A DNA stretch of 64,000 nucleotides from contig CAZFST010000019.1 of assembly GCA_964522015.1 (NCBI GenBank), forward strand, positions 1 to 64,000, written 5' to 3'. This DNA is from QQWI01 sp964522015 (GTDB lineage Bacteria; Bacillota; Clostridia; Peptostreptococcales; Acidaminobacteraceae). The notes under the pieces were generated by a model that had not been told where the DNA came from, ran no database searches, and worked only from the letters and a program-made list of their open reading frames with translations. The position numbers were made by a program, and so were the translations under genes. Shown piece by piece: positions 1-9,035 of this stretch. Positions within the stretch are counted from its first letter, which is position 1, and each line of letters starts with the position of its first letter.

Positions 1-39
1 ATTGCAATTACAGCTACATGAGATTTCTATGACTTATCC

Positions 40-758
40 ATGAATAATTCGGGTTAAACTCTATTGTTCTGAAAGAGTTTGATATTCTATTAGATCAGCT
101 AGCATCTGATGCTGGCGTGTTTGCTGTTATTTTTATGGGTGAAGGCAAGGGGTTTATAGCTGGTACTGATATCCCGAAATTTCGGAGATGGCGGCACTAG
201 AGGCTCTGGCGGGTCAAGCATTTGGAAGACTTGGGCAGGCTGTTTTTCTAAGTTGAAAATCTCTCCAAACCGACCATTGCCGTTGTCAATGGGTTTTCCC
301 TTGGCGAGGGACTTGAATTTGCCATGAGCTGTGATTTTAGGATTGCTGCCAGTGTTGCCAAGTTTGGTCAACCAGAGGTTGGTCTTGGGATTATTCCTGA
401 TTTTGGTGGTACCCAGAGACTACCCCGTCTTGTGGGAGTCTCACGGGCTAAAGAATTGATTTATACCGGCGCCATGATGATGTGGTCAGAGGCATATCGT
501 ATTGGCCTTGTAGACCGTCTTGTAGAGCCTGAGGCTCTTCTTGTAACTGCCATGGCACTGGCTATGAAAATCACAAAGAATGCTCATGGTGCTGTGGCCC
601 TTGCCAAGAAAGCCATTCAAGAAGGCTATAGCATGGACATTGAAAGTGGCTGCCTTAATGAGGCAACTTACTTTGGCCTTTGCTTTGCTACTGAGAATCA
701 AAAAGAAGGCATGGGCGCATTTTTAAAGAAGGAAAAGCCTCAGTTTATTAACGATTAA
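40..758 (+). pseudogene. Enoyl-CoA hydratase (crotonase family), frameshifted
   Basis: The intact C-terminal part starts near 261 and reads KPTIAVVNGFSLGEGLEFAM, the crotonase oxyanion-hole segment, followed by FGQPEVGLGIIPDFGGTQRL, which carries the catalytic acid region. Upstream pieces in other frames encode the expected N-terminal segment (around 60-175, ending GFIAGTDIP, and around 176-245). Restoring one G near 174 (CCGAAATTT to CCGGAAATTT) and bases near 250-256 would rejoin them. Crotonases of this type hydrate crotonyl-CoA to 3-hydroxybutyryl-CoA in butyrate metabolism. The dehydrogenase for the next step follows at once and is also broken. Bases 1-60 resemble a more decayed N-terminus and no start codon is convincing. 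This is either real decay or poor sequence at an assembly edge. Confidence 0.8.
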
Positions 759-819
759 AACTTGTTTTAGATTATCATATCCCAATTTAAAATCTGCTGT
801 TAATCAAGGCGAAAATCTC

Positions 820-1659
820 ATGAAAAAGATTGCTGTTATCGGTTCAGGCACAATGGGAATGGGTATTGTACAAACGTTGGCACAATCTGGTTTTACAGTT
901 GTTATGAGAGATATTGACGAGAATGCCTTAGCAAGGGCTAACACTCCAATCACAAAAGCCTTGGATAAGCTGGTGGCCAAAGGTGTGATGACAGAAGAAG
1001 CTAAAGCGCAAGCTCTTAGTAATATTCAGCCGTCTACGGACATAAATGCACTCAGTGACTGTGCCTTGTGATCGAAGCAGCAACTGAGAATATGAATTTG
1101 AAAAAGGCGATTTTTAAAGAACTAGATCAGATTTGTCCAAAGGATGCCATTCTAGCAACCAACACCTCTTCTTTGTCCATTACGAAAATTGGCGCTGCCA
1201 CTGGTAGATCAAGTCAAGTTATCGGGATGCTTTTTTAATCCAGTCCCCATGATGAAGCTAGTAGAAATCATTCGCGGTATTGCCACATCAGATGAAGTCT
1301 TTAATCAAATCAAGGAAGTGGCACTAATGATGGGTAAGACAGCCATCGAAGTAAAAGAAGCTCCAGGTTTTGTGGTCAATCGGATCTTGATTCCCATGAT
1401 TAACGAAGCTGTAGGTATCCTTTCTGAGGGGGTTGCTTCTGCAGAAGATATTGATCAAGCTATGAAACTTGGTGCTAACCATCCGATTGGCCCACTTGCT
1501 CTTGCAGACCTAATTGGAAATGATGTGAATTTGGCAATTATGGATGTCTTCTTTACAAAAACTGGCGATAGCAAGTATAGAGCCTATCCACTCCTCAGAA
1601 AAATGGTAAGAGGCGGATTGCTCGGACGCAAATCTGGAATTGGATTCTACAAATACTAG
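820..1659 (+). pseudogene. hbd: 3-hydroxybutyryl-CoA dehydrogenase, frameshifted
   Basis: The N-terminus MKKIAVIGSGTMGMGIVQTL is the Rossmann dinucleotide-binding motif GxGxxG of the 3-hydroxyacyl-CoA dehydrogenase family. The reading frame breaks near 1068, where GCCTTGTGATC would need an extra G to continue as LVIEAATENMNLKKAIF. It breaks again near 1226-1234, where the expected GMHFFNPVP is written with two bases missing. The C-terminal domain (about 1240-1659, with VEIIRG, APGFVVNRIL and NHPIGPLALADLIG) is otherwise normal and ends with the usual GIGFYKY. The enzyme oxidises 3-hydroxybutyryl-CoA to acetoacetyl-CoA with NAD(P). As written no full-length protein is made. Together with the broken crotonase upstream this is a damaged two-gene butyrate/beta-oxidation module. 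Confidence 0.85.
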
Positions 1660-1700
1660 GTAGCATCTTAAACAACGATGCTTACAAATGAGGATATAAC

Positions 1701-3116
1701 ATGGGTGTATCAGGTTTTAAAAAAGATGGATTGCTGTTAAAAATCATTGAGTTTGGATTATATGAGCTGATTATATTTGGATCCTATTACGTGAGCTTAA
1801 TGCTTGATTTGTTTAATGGCTACGAAGCGCGCAACTATGAGGCTTTCATGATAACCGTTCCTTGGTTAATGTTTGTGTCTGTTTTTATTTTCTTGTTTGT
1901 GGGGCTATTCCAGACGGTCAATAAATCCAGGTCTGAAAACATGTCTATCATTTTTATATGTGTCTCAGCAATAGGTGTTGTCTATATGGCCCTAGCATTT
2001 ATGCTCAGGGGTTTTGCCCTGCCCCGAACCATCATATTGCTTGCCTTTATCATTCAATTGCTTACATTTAGTTTGGTTAAGTTGATGATGATTAAGAAGA
2101 TTAGAAAACTAAAGGGACACCGAAAAATCATGATTGTAGGCCCCCTTAAGGACAAAGAAATGCTAGTTGGAAAAATCTTGTCTTCCCAGGTTTACAAAGA
2201 AAGACTGTGCTATTATGTGGATCCCCATTTACAAAAGCAATATTTAGAATTTGTTGATAAAGTTGATAAGATTTATTTGTCTGATAGGATTGACAGTTCT
2301 ATTAAAGATAGCATTATTAGCCACTGTATCAGTACTGATAAATCCTTGTACATGATTCCAAAAACTTTTGAAATCGCAATTTTTAATTCTACACTTATAC
2401 AAGTAACTGATATTCCCATGTTTAAAATTGGCAGTCTCTACCTATCAAGAGAGCACATGATCATTAAGCGGTTGTTTGACTTGATCATCGCAGTACCCAT
2501 GCTCTTTATCTTGTCACCCATCATGCTGCTCACTGCTCTTTTGATTTTAGTGACAGAGGGGGGGCCTGTGATTTTTATGCAAGAACGGGTGACCCTAAAT
2601 AATAAAAAATTTAAACTATATAAATTTAGGTCCATGCGAAAAGATGCTGAAAAACACACAGGGGCCATATGGGCAACTGAAAACGACCCCAGAATCACAA
2701 CCCTTGGTAGGTTTCTCAGAGCCTTTTGGCTTGACGAACTCCCTCAGCTGTTAAATGTGATTAAAGGTGATATGTCTTTGGTTGGCCCACGGCCGGAGCG
2801 TCCTTTTTTTATCGACCAATTTACGAAGGATATTCCAGATTTTCAGTACCGACTTTCTGTTAAGGCAGGTGTGACAGGACTGGCACAGGTTCTTGGCAAA
2901 TACGCCACCAGTCCTGAGAATAAAATAAAATTTGACTTGCTCTATATAAAAAATGCCAGTGTCATGTTTGATATTAAAATTCTTTTTGAAACATTGAAGA
3001 AAATTATCATTGGTACATTGAAGCGTGGCGAAAACAAAGATTTGAGTTATGAGGAAATTCTTAAAAAATTTGAATTTGTTGAAAAACACAAAACCGGTTA
3101 TGTTGAATTTCGTTAA
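1701..3116 (+). CDS. Polyprenyl glycosylphosphotransferase (WcaJ/Wbap-type sugar transferase)
   Basis: A 471-residue membrane protein of the polyprenyl-phosphate hexose-1-phosphate transferase family, which loads the first sugar phosphate onto undecaprenyl phosphate to start exopolysaccharide or wall-polymer repeat units. The N-terminal third has four to five hydrophobic segments (about residues 12-140) and a Rossmann-like middle (KIMIVGPLKDKEM). A further membrane hairpin is followed by the conserved C-terminal transferase domain from about residue 252: KRLFDLIIAVP, FKLYKFRSMRKDAE, LDELPQLLNVIKGDMSLVGP, RPE and KAGVTGLAQV. The ATG at 1701 follows GAGGAT and the gene ends at a bidirectional terminator. 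Its neighbour on the opposite strand is an O-antigen-ligase-like protein, fitting a surface polysaccharide role. The sugar cannot be read from the sequence. Confidence 0.93.
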   Translation: MGVSGFKKDGLLLKIIEFGLYELIIFGSYYVSLMLDLFNGYEARNYEAFMITVPWLMFVSVFIFLFVGLFQTVNKSRSENMSIIFICVSAIGVVYMALAFMLRGFALPRTIILLAFIIQLLTFSLVKLMMIKKIRKLKGHRKIMIVGPLKDKEMLVGKILSSQVYKERLCYYVDPHLQKQYLEFVDKVDKIYLSDRIDSSIKDSIISHCISTDKSLYMIPKTFEIAIFNSTLIQVTDIPMFKIGSLYLSREHMIIKRLFDLIIAVPMLFILSPIMLLTALLILVTEGGPVIFMQERVTLNNKKFKLYKFRSMRKDAEKHTGAIWATENDPRITTLGRFLRAFWLDELPQLLNVIKGDMSLVGPRPERPFFIDQFTKDIPDFQYRLSVKAGVTGLAQVLGKYATSPENKIKFDLLYIKNASVMFDIKILFETLKKIIIGTLKRGENKDLSYEEILKKFEFVEKHKTGYVEFR

Positions 3117-3166
3117 AAAACCCCCAGTCGGTCATTGTTCTCACAATGGATCAACTGGGGGTTTTT
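3116..3166. terminator. Bidirectional Rho-independent terminator
   Basis: The arms AAAAACCCCCAGT and ACTGGGGGTTTTT flank a loop of about 25 bases. The A and T tracts on each side let it serve both the sugar transferase (+) and the ligase-like gene (-). Confidence 0.85.
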
Positions 3167-3184
3167 AGCGTCAAATTGCTTGAT

Positions 3185-4963
3185 TTATACTTTTACTGCA
3201 GGAGTAGGCACTGCTTTTGCATCCTTAAATACGTAAGCTATCCCCATAATGGCAAAGAACATATAAGTGGTAAAAACGGTGCTATCGTTGGCAAATCCGA
3301 CTACAAGCCATCCCACTAGCACAGACATCAGCAGCGAGCGTTTCCACTGCCAGAAAGTATAACCCAGAAGACACAAAAATATTGCTCCACCGACAAAACC
3401 AAAGTTGTAAAGAATTTGAACATAAGTGTTATGGGGTTTGTCGACTAGGCCTTCGGGCAATGTGACAGATTGACCGATTAAATCTAAATGTGGAAAGCCG
3501 AGCATAAAGGTATCCGCACCGTGTCCGACTATTGGTTTATTTAGAATTTGCGGGATTGCGCGGTTCCAGATATAAGCACGATTTGTGAAAGCTTTCTCCC
3601 TAGGGATAAGGCGCAATACATCGATAGCCAGTTTTTCTTTTGTATAGAGTTGATAACCTTTTGAAAATTGATCAGGTTGAACTAAATCAATTGACAGTGT
3701 TGCACTTTGCTGAAGTTCTGTATTAAGCAAGTTTACACTGATACGACCGTTTGCGTGGATCTTTTCCACTGAGAGGGTATACTTGTTCATTTGTTTATTG
3801 AAAGTGTATCGATCCTCTAAATCAGTTCTCTCAAATAGAGTGCCTTGTTGATCAGTAACTTCTAAATCGTAGCCCACTGGTTTGAGGTTAAATTCAGTGC
3901 CGTCTTCTATCACAACCGTTAAAACTGGGTGATTATAAATTACTTCTTTAAAAGGTGTATATTCTACTTCACTAAAATTCATTGCATTCTTGATCTTTTG
4001 GTATTCAGTATCAAAAAGATTCAACTGATAGACACCAAACAACAGTATGGCAATCATACTCAGGCCAATAAGCAGGGTCTTTTTGGTCGCATTATGTTGG
4101 AAAATCAGCATCAATAGGAAGACAACAGCACTGACCCCAACAGCAGCAAACCCAGTTGCTGATTTGGAGCCAGCCAGGGTAATCAGCTGGAATACAGGTG
4201 TGATGCCCATGATAATGCGCCAGTGCAACTTCTTTGAGTTGACAGTCATATAAAGGGCTAAAGGGAATGCCAGTGACATGACGCTTCCAATGTAGTTAGG
4301 ATTATACAAGGTGCTATAGACAAAGCCTTTTGGAAAGGTAAACTTTAAAGCTTCTGCAATCTGATCATAATAGGGTCCCAAAATCAATTGTCGGCCAAAA
4401 TCACTTTGAAATAAGTCAAGACCAACATACTGAAAAACGCCAATAATGGAGACGACAAGTGAGCTGAGTACAAAGGCACCCATTAGTAAATGGGCATCTT
4501 TCTTTTCTTTGACTAGTGTGTGAAGAGAATAGGCCAGTGCCAAATAGGCTAACCATGTAGTAGCGCCTTCAAAGCGTTCAATCCATCCAAACCATGCAAC
4601 GTCTCTAAAATCTGAAAATACAGCAGACAGGATGACCACAGATGCAAAGGCCAGTAACAGACCTTCAAATAGACTTGGTTTTAGTGTCTTATTTGGGTCT
4701 TGCCACTTAACCCAAAGGGCACCAATGAAGAGAATCAATGCACCCCATTGAAGGACCATGGCTTTATAATAGGCAAAAAAGTCAGCTACTTGTTCTGTAG
4801 GGCCGTAAATGAAGAACGCTGATGTTGGTATATCTACACTTTTAAAAAACACAATCAAGGGGATTACAAAGATGATTAATGCAGCAAAATAGAGCAGTTG
4901 TTCCCGTGTTTTTTGAAGACTTTTGTGACGGACATTATGTTGATTCTTCTTTTGACGACCCAT
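3185..4963 (-). CDS. O-antigen ligase/polymerase family membrane protein
   Basis: About 592 residues from the ATG at 4963, which has GAGG six bases upstream. An in-frame ATG at 4996 would add 11 residues but has no ribosome site. Around ten hydrophobic segments flank a soluble loop near residues 320-460. The Wzy_C-type signature follows: AYIWNRAIPQILNKPIVGHG, then LPEGLVDKPHNTYVQILYNF, the conserved outer-face region of O-antigen ligases and polymerases. These proteins join lipid-linked glycans to one another or to an acceptor outside the membrane. In a Gram-positive the product is likely a wall-linked or secreted polysaccharide, or a glycosylated surface protein. The C-terminus is short and cytoplasmic (KDAKAVPTPAVKV). 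The terminator is shared with the sugar transferase. Confidence 0.85.
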   Translation of the reverse strand: MGRQKKNQHNVRHKSLQKTREQLLYFAALIIFVIPLIVFFKSVDIPTSAFFIYGPTEQVADFFAYYKAMVLQWGALILFIGALWVKWQDPNKTLKPSLFEGLLLAFASVVILSAVFSDFRDVAWFGWIERFEGATTWLAYLALAYSLHTLVKEKKDAHLLMGAFVLSSLVVSIIGVFQYVGLDLFQSDFGRQLILGPYYDQIAEALKFTFPKGFVYSTLYNPNYIGSVMSLAFPLALYMTVNSKKLHWRIIMGITPVFQLITLAGSKSATGFAAVGVSAVVFLLMLIFQHNATKKTLLIGLSMIAILLFGVYQLNLFDTEYQKIKNAMNFSEVEYTPFKEVIYNHPVLTVVIEDGTEFNLKPVGYDLEVTDQQGTLFERTDLEDRYTFNKQMNKYTLSVEKIHANGRISVNLLNTELQQSATLSIDLVQPDQFSKGYQLYTKEKLAIDVLRLIPREKAFTNRAYIWNRAIPQILNKPIVGHGADTFMLGFPHLDLIGQSVTLPEGLVDKPHNTYVQILYNFGFVGGAIFLCLLGYTFWQWKRSLLMSVLVGWLVVGFANDSTVFTTYMFFAIMGIAYVFKDAKAVPTPAVKV

Positions 4964-5064
4964 GACATACCTCGTATGTTTAATATATTTACCCATTTGG
5001 TAAAAAAATTAGGACTTGCTAAACAAGCCCTAAAAATAATACCATATAAACCATGTGTTTTCAA

Positions 5065-5107
5065 TGAAATATCGTAATTCTAGTGTTTGAAATATCGTAA
5101 CTCTAGA
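5065..5107. repeat. Two direct 19-bp repeats, period 23
   Basis: The 19-mer TGAAATATCGTAATTCTAG at 5065 recurs at 5088 with one T-to-C change. The pair lies just upstream of the O-antigen-ligase-like gene on the minus strand and just after the small RHH gene, so it could be a tandem regulator site for the ligase promoter. This role is inference from position. Confidence 0.6.
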
Positions 5108-5116
5108 GTTAATTCC

Positions 5117-5353
5117 CTATTTTTGCTGTGTGCCTTTTCGCTTCTTAACCGCTTCGCTTAAAATGTATTCGATTTGACCGTTGATAGATCTAAAATCATC
5201 TTCTGCCCACTGGTTGATTTCTTTCCAAAGTGTGGTTGAAAGCCGCAGGGGCACTTGCTTTTTGGTCTTATCATCTTTTGGCGCTTTATCATCTATTGTG
5301 TCTTCTGCGGCTACTTTATCTTCTGCAGTACCATTGCTGTCCCGCGTACTCAT
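5117..5353 (-). CDS. Arc-like ribbon-helix-helix DNA-binding protein
   Basis: A 78-residue protein if started at the ATG at 5353. A GTG at 5371 would give 84 residues and overlap the SPFH gene. The first half is acidic and disordered. The second half, KKQVPLRLSTTLWKEINQWA followed by RSINGQIEYILSEAVKKRK, is the beta-strand plus two helices of Arc/MetJ-type RHH repressors, which bind DNA as dimers with the strand in the major groove. The start codon lies one base after the SPFH stop codon (TAACATG), so translation is probably coupled. Small Arc-like genes commonly sit beside SPFH genes in Bacillota. It may repress its own operon at the paired octamers at 6401-6419. Confidence 0.82.
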   Translation of the reverse strand: MSTRDSNGTAEDKVAAEDTIDDKAPKDDKTKKQVPLRLSTTLWKEINQWAEDDFRSINGQIEYILSEAVKKRKGTQQK

Positions 5354-5354
5354 G

Positions 5355-6359
5355 TTAGTAAATGCTGCCACTGTTTACAATGGGCTGAGCATCTTTGTTG
5401 GCACATAAAACCACCAATAAGTTAGTGACCATTTGGGCTTTTCTCTCATCGTCAAGCACAACGATGTTGTTGTCTGAGAGTTTATTGAGGGCCATCTCAA
5501 CCATGCCCACGGCCCCCTCAACGATTTTTTGTCTCGCTTCGATAATCGCTGAGGCTTGTTGACGTTGAAGCATTGCAGCGGCGATTTCTGGGGCGTAGGC
5601 AAGGTGTGAGATTCGAGCCTCCAGAATTTCAATGCCAGCGTACTCGGTTCTAGTTTGAAGTTCATTTTTTAAAACCTCGGCAATCTCTGTTGAACTACCT
5701 CGGAGTGATTTTTCATCCCCATCTTTAGAAACGTCGTAAGTGTAGCTTCTGGCAACGTGTCTAATGGCACTGTCGCACTGTGTTGATACGAAGGTTTTGA
5801 AGTGATCAACGTTAAATACGGCTTTTGAGGCATTGACCACTTTCCAAATCACAATAACCCCAATTTCAATGGGGTTACCATCTAAGTCGTTGACCTTTTG
5901 TTTTTCATTATTCAAAGTCATGGCTTTTAGGGAGATTTTTTTAGATTCACCTGCTGTTACCTGTGCAGATGCGCCAGAACCAGAGACAACCGCTGAAAGA
6001 GGTGGCTTCGCAGTTGGATTGGTAGCAGAACAAAAGGGATTGACAAAGAAGTAGCCCTCTGTAGCGATGGTGCCGTAGTACTTACCAAATAGAGTGAGTA
6101 CTAAGGCTTCGTTTGGCTTGAGTATTTTAAGCCCCCCACAGAGAATTGGTAGAATGATACAAGCCAGTAGGGTTGTGATTGTGAGTATGGAGACGCCTAG
6201 CCATGTGGCCATGTCGCCACTCTCTAACTTGATAATGGCCAATATAAATAGGATTGGTGAGACCACATACATACCCAGTATAAAAAATAACATTATAAAG
6301 CCACTTCTTGGGGTGATGAGTTTTTCAATAATTTCTTGTTTCGTTTCTGACTTTTCCAT
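5355..6359 (-). CDS. SPFH/band-7 domain membrane protein
   Basis: A 334-residue protein with two N-terminal hydrophobic segments (about residues 17-45 and 52-75) followed by an SPFH (stomatin/prohibitin/flotillin/HflK) domain: LKPNEALVLTLFGKYYGTI, VIWKVVNASKAVFNVDHF and GIEILEARISHLAYAPEIAA. A helical segment rich in Gln and Ala ends the domain (AAAMLQRQQASAIIEARQKI). Such proteins form membrane-associated rings that organise membrane domains or proteases. The ATG at 6359 has AGGAGG upstream. It is the first gene of a two-gene operon with the RHH protein, driven by a good sigma-A promoter whose -10 box overlaps a palindromic octamer. Confidence 0.9.
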   Translation of the reverse strand: MEKSETKQEIIEKLITPRSGFIMLFFILGMYVVSPILFILAIIKLESGDMATWLGVSILTITTLLACIILPILCGGLKILKPNEALVLTLFGKYYGTIATEGYFFVNPFCSATNPTAKPPLSAVVSGSGASAQVTAGESKKISLKAMTLNNEKQKVNDLDGNPIEIGVIVIWKVVNASKAVFNVDHFKTFVSTQCDSAIRHVARSYTYDVSKDGDEKSLRGSSTEIAEVLKNELQTRTEYAGIEILEARISHLAYAPEIAAAMLQRQQASAIIEARQKIVEGAVGMVEMALNKLSDNNIVVLDDERKAQMVTNLLVVLCANKDAQPIVNSGSIY

Positions 6360-6400
6360 AAAAACCTCCTAGTCTACTCTTGATTCCGCAAAAATCATTT

Positions 6401-6439
6401 TGATATCATAATGATATCACTGCGCTTATATTTTGTCAA
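6401..6439 (-). promoter_or_regulatory. Sigma-A promoter with paired TGATATCA operator
   Basis: Read on the minus strand, TTGACA (6439-6434) is followed after 17 bases by TATCAT (6416-6411). Two copies of the self-palindromic octamer TGATATCA lie at 6412-6419 and 6401-6408, 11 bp apart (one helical turn). The first overlaps the -10 box. This is the layout expected for a cooperative RHH repressor site and would repress the SPFH-RHH operon. Confidence 0.75.
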
Positions 6440-6554
6440 GATAAATTGGAGGACTTTCCCTTTTGAGTTTCTCCATATATGTGATAAACTAAGAGCATTG
6501 ATTTCCCTTAGCCACCTGATAATTTTAACTGATAGAAACTGGAGACCTTAATTC

Positions 6555-7748
6555 ATGAACAGTGAAATGAAACTAAAAGTAAACACCAAATCCATTAAAA
6601 AATACTATAATCATTATCCTTTAATCACTAAACAGTCCCTTGAAAACACCTCAGAGCTTTATAAAGAGGGGACGATTGTTAACCTTTACGACAACCAGGA
6701 TCGTTTTATAGCCAAGGGCTATTATGGGGTGCAAAATAAGGGCATTGGCTGGGTGTTGACCCACGAAAAGAAGGAAACTATTGATGGGGCCTTCTTTAAA
6801 AAGCGCTTAAATGAAGGGGCTGCTAAGCGGGAGATCTTTTTCAAAAGCACTAAAACCACCGCTTTTCGGGTTTTTAACGGCGAAGGTGACGGCATTGGCG
6901 GCCTGACCATTGATTATTTCGGGGGCTATTACCTGGTTAATTGGTATAGCGAAGGGATTTATCAATTTAGGGATTTTGTTTATCCCGTGATCCAAGCAAT
7001 GCCTAATTTCAAAGGACTTTATCAAAAAAGACGGTACGACATCGATGGCAAGTTCATTGATGAAGATGGGTTTGTGATGGGGATTGAAGGGGAATTTCCT
7101 TTGATTGTTCAAGAAAACGACGTAAATTTTGCGGTTTACCTTAACGAGGGGGCTATGGTCGGGATTTTTCTGGACCAGCGGGACGTGAGAAAACGGATTA
7201 GGGATAAATATGCCAAGGGGAGAACTGTCCTTAACACCTTCTCGTATACGGGGGCTTTTTCAGTATTTGCAGCACTTGGCGGGGCCGTTAAAACCACCAG
7301 CGTGGATCTTGCAAACCGAAGCTATGCCAAAACCATCGAACAATTTTCCATGAACGCCATTGACCTTGATGCACAAGAGATTATTGTGGACGATGTCTTT
7401 GATTACTTTAAATACGCCAATAAAATGGCCCTAAAGTTTGGCATGGTGATTTTAGATCCCCCCAGTTTTGCAAAATCAAAAAAACTCACCTTCACCGCCG
7501 AAAAAGACTATGTCAATTTGCTAAAAGAAGCCATCAACATCACAGAAGACAAGGGTATCATTGTAGCCTCAACCAATTGCAGTACCTTTGACATGAAAGA
7601 ATTTCTCAGCTTTATCGCCCTGGCCTTCGAACAGCTAAAAGTCAGCTACACAGTGCTCGAATCCCACGCACTCCCCAGGGACTTTGTCACAGACAAGCAC
7701 TACAAAGAAGGCAACTATTTAAAAGTGGTCTTTATTGAAAAAGGCTAG
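6555..7748 (+). CDS. Class I SAM-dependent rRNA (cytosine-C5) methyltransferase, RlmI-like
   Basis: A 397-residue protein of the RlmI/YccW family. The N-terminal PUA-like RNA-binding domain covers about residues 5-80 (VNLYDNQDRFIAKGYYG). A central EEHD-like region reads VYLNEGAMVGIFLDQRDVRK. The Rossmann methyltransferase domain carries motif I as VLNTFSYTGAFSVFAALGGA and motif IV as VILDPPSFAKSKK. Family members methylate a cytosine of 23S rRNA using S-adenosylmethionine. The ATG at 6555 follows GGAG; an ATG at 6567 (MKLKVN) is a possible alternative. A weak promoter (TTGAGT, 16 bases, TAAACT at 6463-6490) lies upstream. The gene stands alone and ends at a terminator shared with the OadB-like gene. 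Confidence 0.9.
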   Translation: MNSEMKLKVNTKSIKKYYNHYPLITKQSLENTSELYKEGTIVNLYDNQDRFIAKGYYGVQNKGIGWVLTHEKKETIDGAFFKKRLNEGAAKREIFFKSTKTTAFRVFNGEGDGIGGLTIDYFGGYYLVNWYSEGIYQFRDFVYPVIQAMPNFKGLYQKRRYDIDGKFIDEDGFVMGIEGEFPLIVQENDVNFAVYLNEGAMVGIFLDQRDVRKRIRDKYAKGRTVLNTFSYTGAFSVFAALGGAVKTTSVDLANRSYAKTIEQFSMNAIDLDAQEIIVDDVFDYFKYANKMALKFGMVILDPPSFAKSKKLTFTAEKDYVNLLKEAINITEDKGIIVASTNCSTFDMKEFLSFIALAFEQLKVSYTVLESHALPRDFVTDKHYKEGNYLKVVFIEKG

Positions 7749-7763
7749 AGCATATTTATTGCA

Positions 7764-7815
7764 TAAAAAAACCAGCTGCTTGTTCACATCATCATGTGAG
7801 CAAGGGCTGGTTTTA
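7764..7815. terminator. Bidirectional Rho-independent terminator
   Basis: A long hairpin pairs AAAACCAGC with GCTGGTTTT and has inner pairing of TCACA with TGTGA. It separates the converging methyltransferase and OadB-like genes. Confidence 0.85.
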
Positions 7816-7832
7816 AGTTTAATGTTGTTTTG

Positions 7833-9035
7833 TTATTTAGGCATCAAGAGAGTTACGTAAATACCTGTGAGGATAGCAGAGGTGATAACACCACTGATAT
7901 TTGCCCCAACTGCATATTGAAGAATAAACGCGTGCTTATTCACACGGCTGACTTCTTTTTGTGCAACTTTTGCAGTGGTTGGCACGCAAGAGACACCAGC
8001 GATACCGATTGTCGGATTAAAGTTTTTACCGTTAATAAAGTAAACCACATAGCCGCCAATGATACCACCGATACCTGAAAGTAAAAGTGCTAACATACCA
8101 AGCAATAGCAATCCAATGATTTTAGGATTAAGAATCGTGCTAGCTTCACAAAGTACACCAAGCATTAGACCAAGAAACAGGGTAGCACCGTATAAAAAGA
8201 CGTCTTCAACAAGTTTAATGTACCTTGTGATTTTTGACTCTTTTATAGCGATCCCTAAGAAGAAGCACATAAATAATGGTGCAGCAACTGGGAAGAGAAT
8301 GCATAGGATAGCGCATGCTACTACTGCAAAGATCATTTTTTCTTGAGAAGAAATGTTGTGGACTTTGGAAACGTTTACAGGCTTTCCACGAAGTTCTTTT
8401 GGAATCAGTAGACGAATCAAATACGGGTAACCACCATAGGTTAAACTGAGATATAGATAAGCAACAATGGTGATTGGCACAAATAATTCTTTTGCTAACA
8501 TCAAGGAGGTATAAAGGACCATTGGACCATCCGCTGTTCCGATAACTGCCACTGAAGCGGCCTCACCTGGTGAAAAACCCATGGCAATTGCGACTGGGAA
8601 AACTGCAACCGTACCAAGTTCTGCAAACATGGCAATCAACATACTTGTAAAAGGATAAGCCATTAAAAATCCGATGTCTGTGATAACACCAATACCCATA
8701 AAAACAATACCGGCTATAAGTCCATTACTAAACATAAATGTATAAATCGGTTGTAAAAAGTCAATTTGAAGAATGTTCATCAGTGCATTTGTATCAGTAA
8801 CCATTGGATCAACAAAGATGGTACCAATAACATCGCCAGTTAAGAACAAAACACCGGCATTGACGGCAAGCATACCAATACCCATTGGAATCATTACCAA
8901 TGGCTCAAGAATTTCTTTATAGCCAAGGTAGACTAGAATCATGCCAAGAAAAATCAGTGCGATACGTGCGAATGCAATAGAGGGGTCTTGAGCAAATAGA
9001 GTGCCGATACCCTGAAATAGATTGAGAATATCCAT
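7833..9035 (-). CDS. Sodium-translocating decarboxylase beta subunit (OadB/MmdB/GcdB family)
   Basis: A 400-residue polytopic membrane protein with the family hallmarks: LGYKEILEPLVMIPMGIGML near the start, GVITDIGFLMAYPFTSMLIA, GFSPGEAASVAVIGTADGPM (the Na+-site loop with the conserved Asp-Gly-Pro) and a C-terminal NPTIGIAGVSCVPTTAKVAQ. Beta subunits couple decarboxylation of carboxybiotin to Na+ export across the membrane. No carboxyltransferase, biotin carrier or gamma subunit of normal size is nearby; instead two very small membrane ORFs precede it. Its ATG overlaps the stop codon of the 47-aa ORF (TAATG), so the genes are co-translated. The divergent LysR gene is the likely regulator. 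Substrate unknown. Confidence 0.92.
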   Translation of the reverse strand: MDILNLFQGIGTLFAQDPSIAFARIALIFLGMILVYLGYKEILEPLVMIPMGIGMLAVNAGVLFLTGDVIGTIFVDPMVTDTNALMNILQIDFLQPIYTFMFSNGLIAGIVFMGIGVITDIGFLMAYPFTSMLIAMFAELGTVAVFPVAIAMGFSPGEAASVAVIGTADGPMVLYTSLMLAKELFVPITIVAYLYLSLTYGGYPYLIRLLIPKELRGKPVNVSKVHNISSQEKMIFAVVACAILCILFPVAAPLFMCFFLGIAIKESKITRYIKLVEDVFLYGATLFLGLMLGVLCEASTILNPKIIGLLLLGMLALLLSGIGGIIGGYVVYFINGKNFNPTIGIAGVSCVPTTAKVAQKEVSRVNKHAFILQYAVGANISGVITSAILTGIYVTLLMPK

